Part shown: in pieces, positions 63,860 to 64,000 of the stretch
Numbering within the stretch: the first letter of the stretch is position 1
Layout: each line of letters opens with the position of its first letter
Source of the DNA: UBA1351 sp965140555
GTDB lineage: Bacteria > Bacillota > Clostridia > Lachnospirales > Vallitaleaceae
Direction of reading: 5' to 3'
NCBI GenBank assembly: GCA_965140555.1
Contig: OZ223259.1
Span: forward strand, 930,001 to 994,000
Length of the DNA: 64,000 bases
The notes under the pieces: generated by a model
Seen by the model: only the letters and a program-made list of their open reading frames with translations
Told to the model about the DNA's origin: nothing
The model's database searches: none
Program-made: the position numbers and the translations under genes

Positions 63860-64000
63860 TACATAACCTCCGTTAATCTTACTGACGGTTTCATGCCTTC
63901 GCCATGTATACTTATGCGTACAAAGGCCATTGACCGATTGTATCCTATAATCATTATCTGTAGTTTCCCAACTCTACGAAAAATTAACTTCAACAATTAA

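Overview
The window is 64 kb of core chromosome from a low-GC, anaerobic Firmicute, most likely a clostridium of the Lachnospirales type. This placement is inferred from AT-rich DNA, strong AGGAGG-type ribosome binding sites, a trimeric-type NADH-linked [FeFe] hydrogenase, the secA-prfB / ftsEX / uvrBA gene neighbourhood known from Firmicutes, LCP and LTA-synthase envelope genes, and an SOS box of the Gram-positive type. I cannot name the species without a 16S search. Most genes lie on the minus strand. Only ferritin, nfo-SDR, a membrane TPR gene and an ABC transporter pair lie on the plus strand. There is no prophage, CRISPR array, transposase or integrase.

Layout. 1-1.55 kb: the 5' two thirds of a 16S rRNA gene (minus, running off the left edge), its promoter, and two tandem tRNA-Ser genes with their own promoters. 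1.7-5.9 kb: ispD, ferritin, tsaD, a small membrane protein and rnz. 6-12.5 kb: an operon tex - ycxB-like - tsaE - tsaB - rimI - tkt, so three t6A-modification genes (tsaD, tsaB, tsaE) sit within 7 kb. 12.6-17 kb: aspartate-family amino acids, with lysC, then an ACT-domain gene, hom and an alkaline-phosphatase-fold enzyme that may be a non-orthologous homoserine kinase. 17-22.6 kb: cheW, prfB (with the +1 programmed frameshift), secA and hpf. 22.7-28.2 kb: a PHP phosphoesterase followed by hydrogenase genes hydC, hydD, hydB and hydA.

28.2-39.4 kb: the SOS-type uvrB-uvrA operon and a division/cell-wall operon ftsE - ftsX - M23 hydrolase - ctpB - PDZ membrane protein - TPR protein. 39.5-42.9 kb: a CdaR-type regulator, a solitary MsmK/UgpC-type sugar ABC ATPase and a YitT protein. 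43-46.3 kb: envelope polymers (TagA/WecG glycosyltransferase, two LCP ligases). 46.4-52.9 kb: nfo, an SDR reductase, argF, and a ppx-ppk polyphosphate pair. 53-64 kb: patatin phospholipase, LTA synthase, a membrane TPR protein, a SpoU methyltransferase, KtrA/KtrB potassium uptake, an ABC exporter pair, a zinc-ribbon membrane protein and pfkA.

The most interesting material is between genes. Three copies of a short palindromic, MITE-like element occur (13.9, 21.8 and 53.0 kb). Two have 7-8 bp direct repeats at their ends, one is an exact 31-bp internal deletion form, and paired changes keep the hairpin. Other signals are a cluster of DnaA boxes upstream of secA, a sigma-H-type promoter plus leader hairpin at hpf, a promoter set inside a large inverted repeat ahead of the PHP-hydrogenase genes, a Rex-like site before hydC, and a prfB frameshift site without its usual Shine-Dalgarno stimulator. 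None of these has been tested by computation here; all are read by eye.
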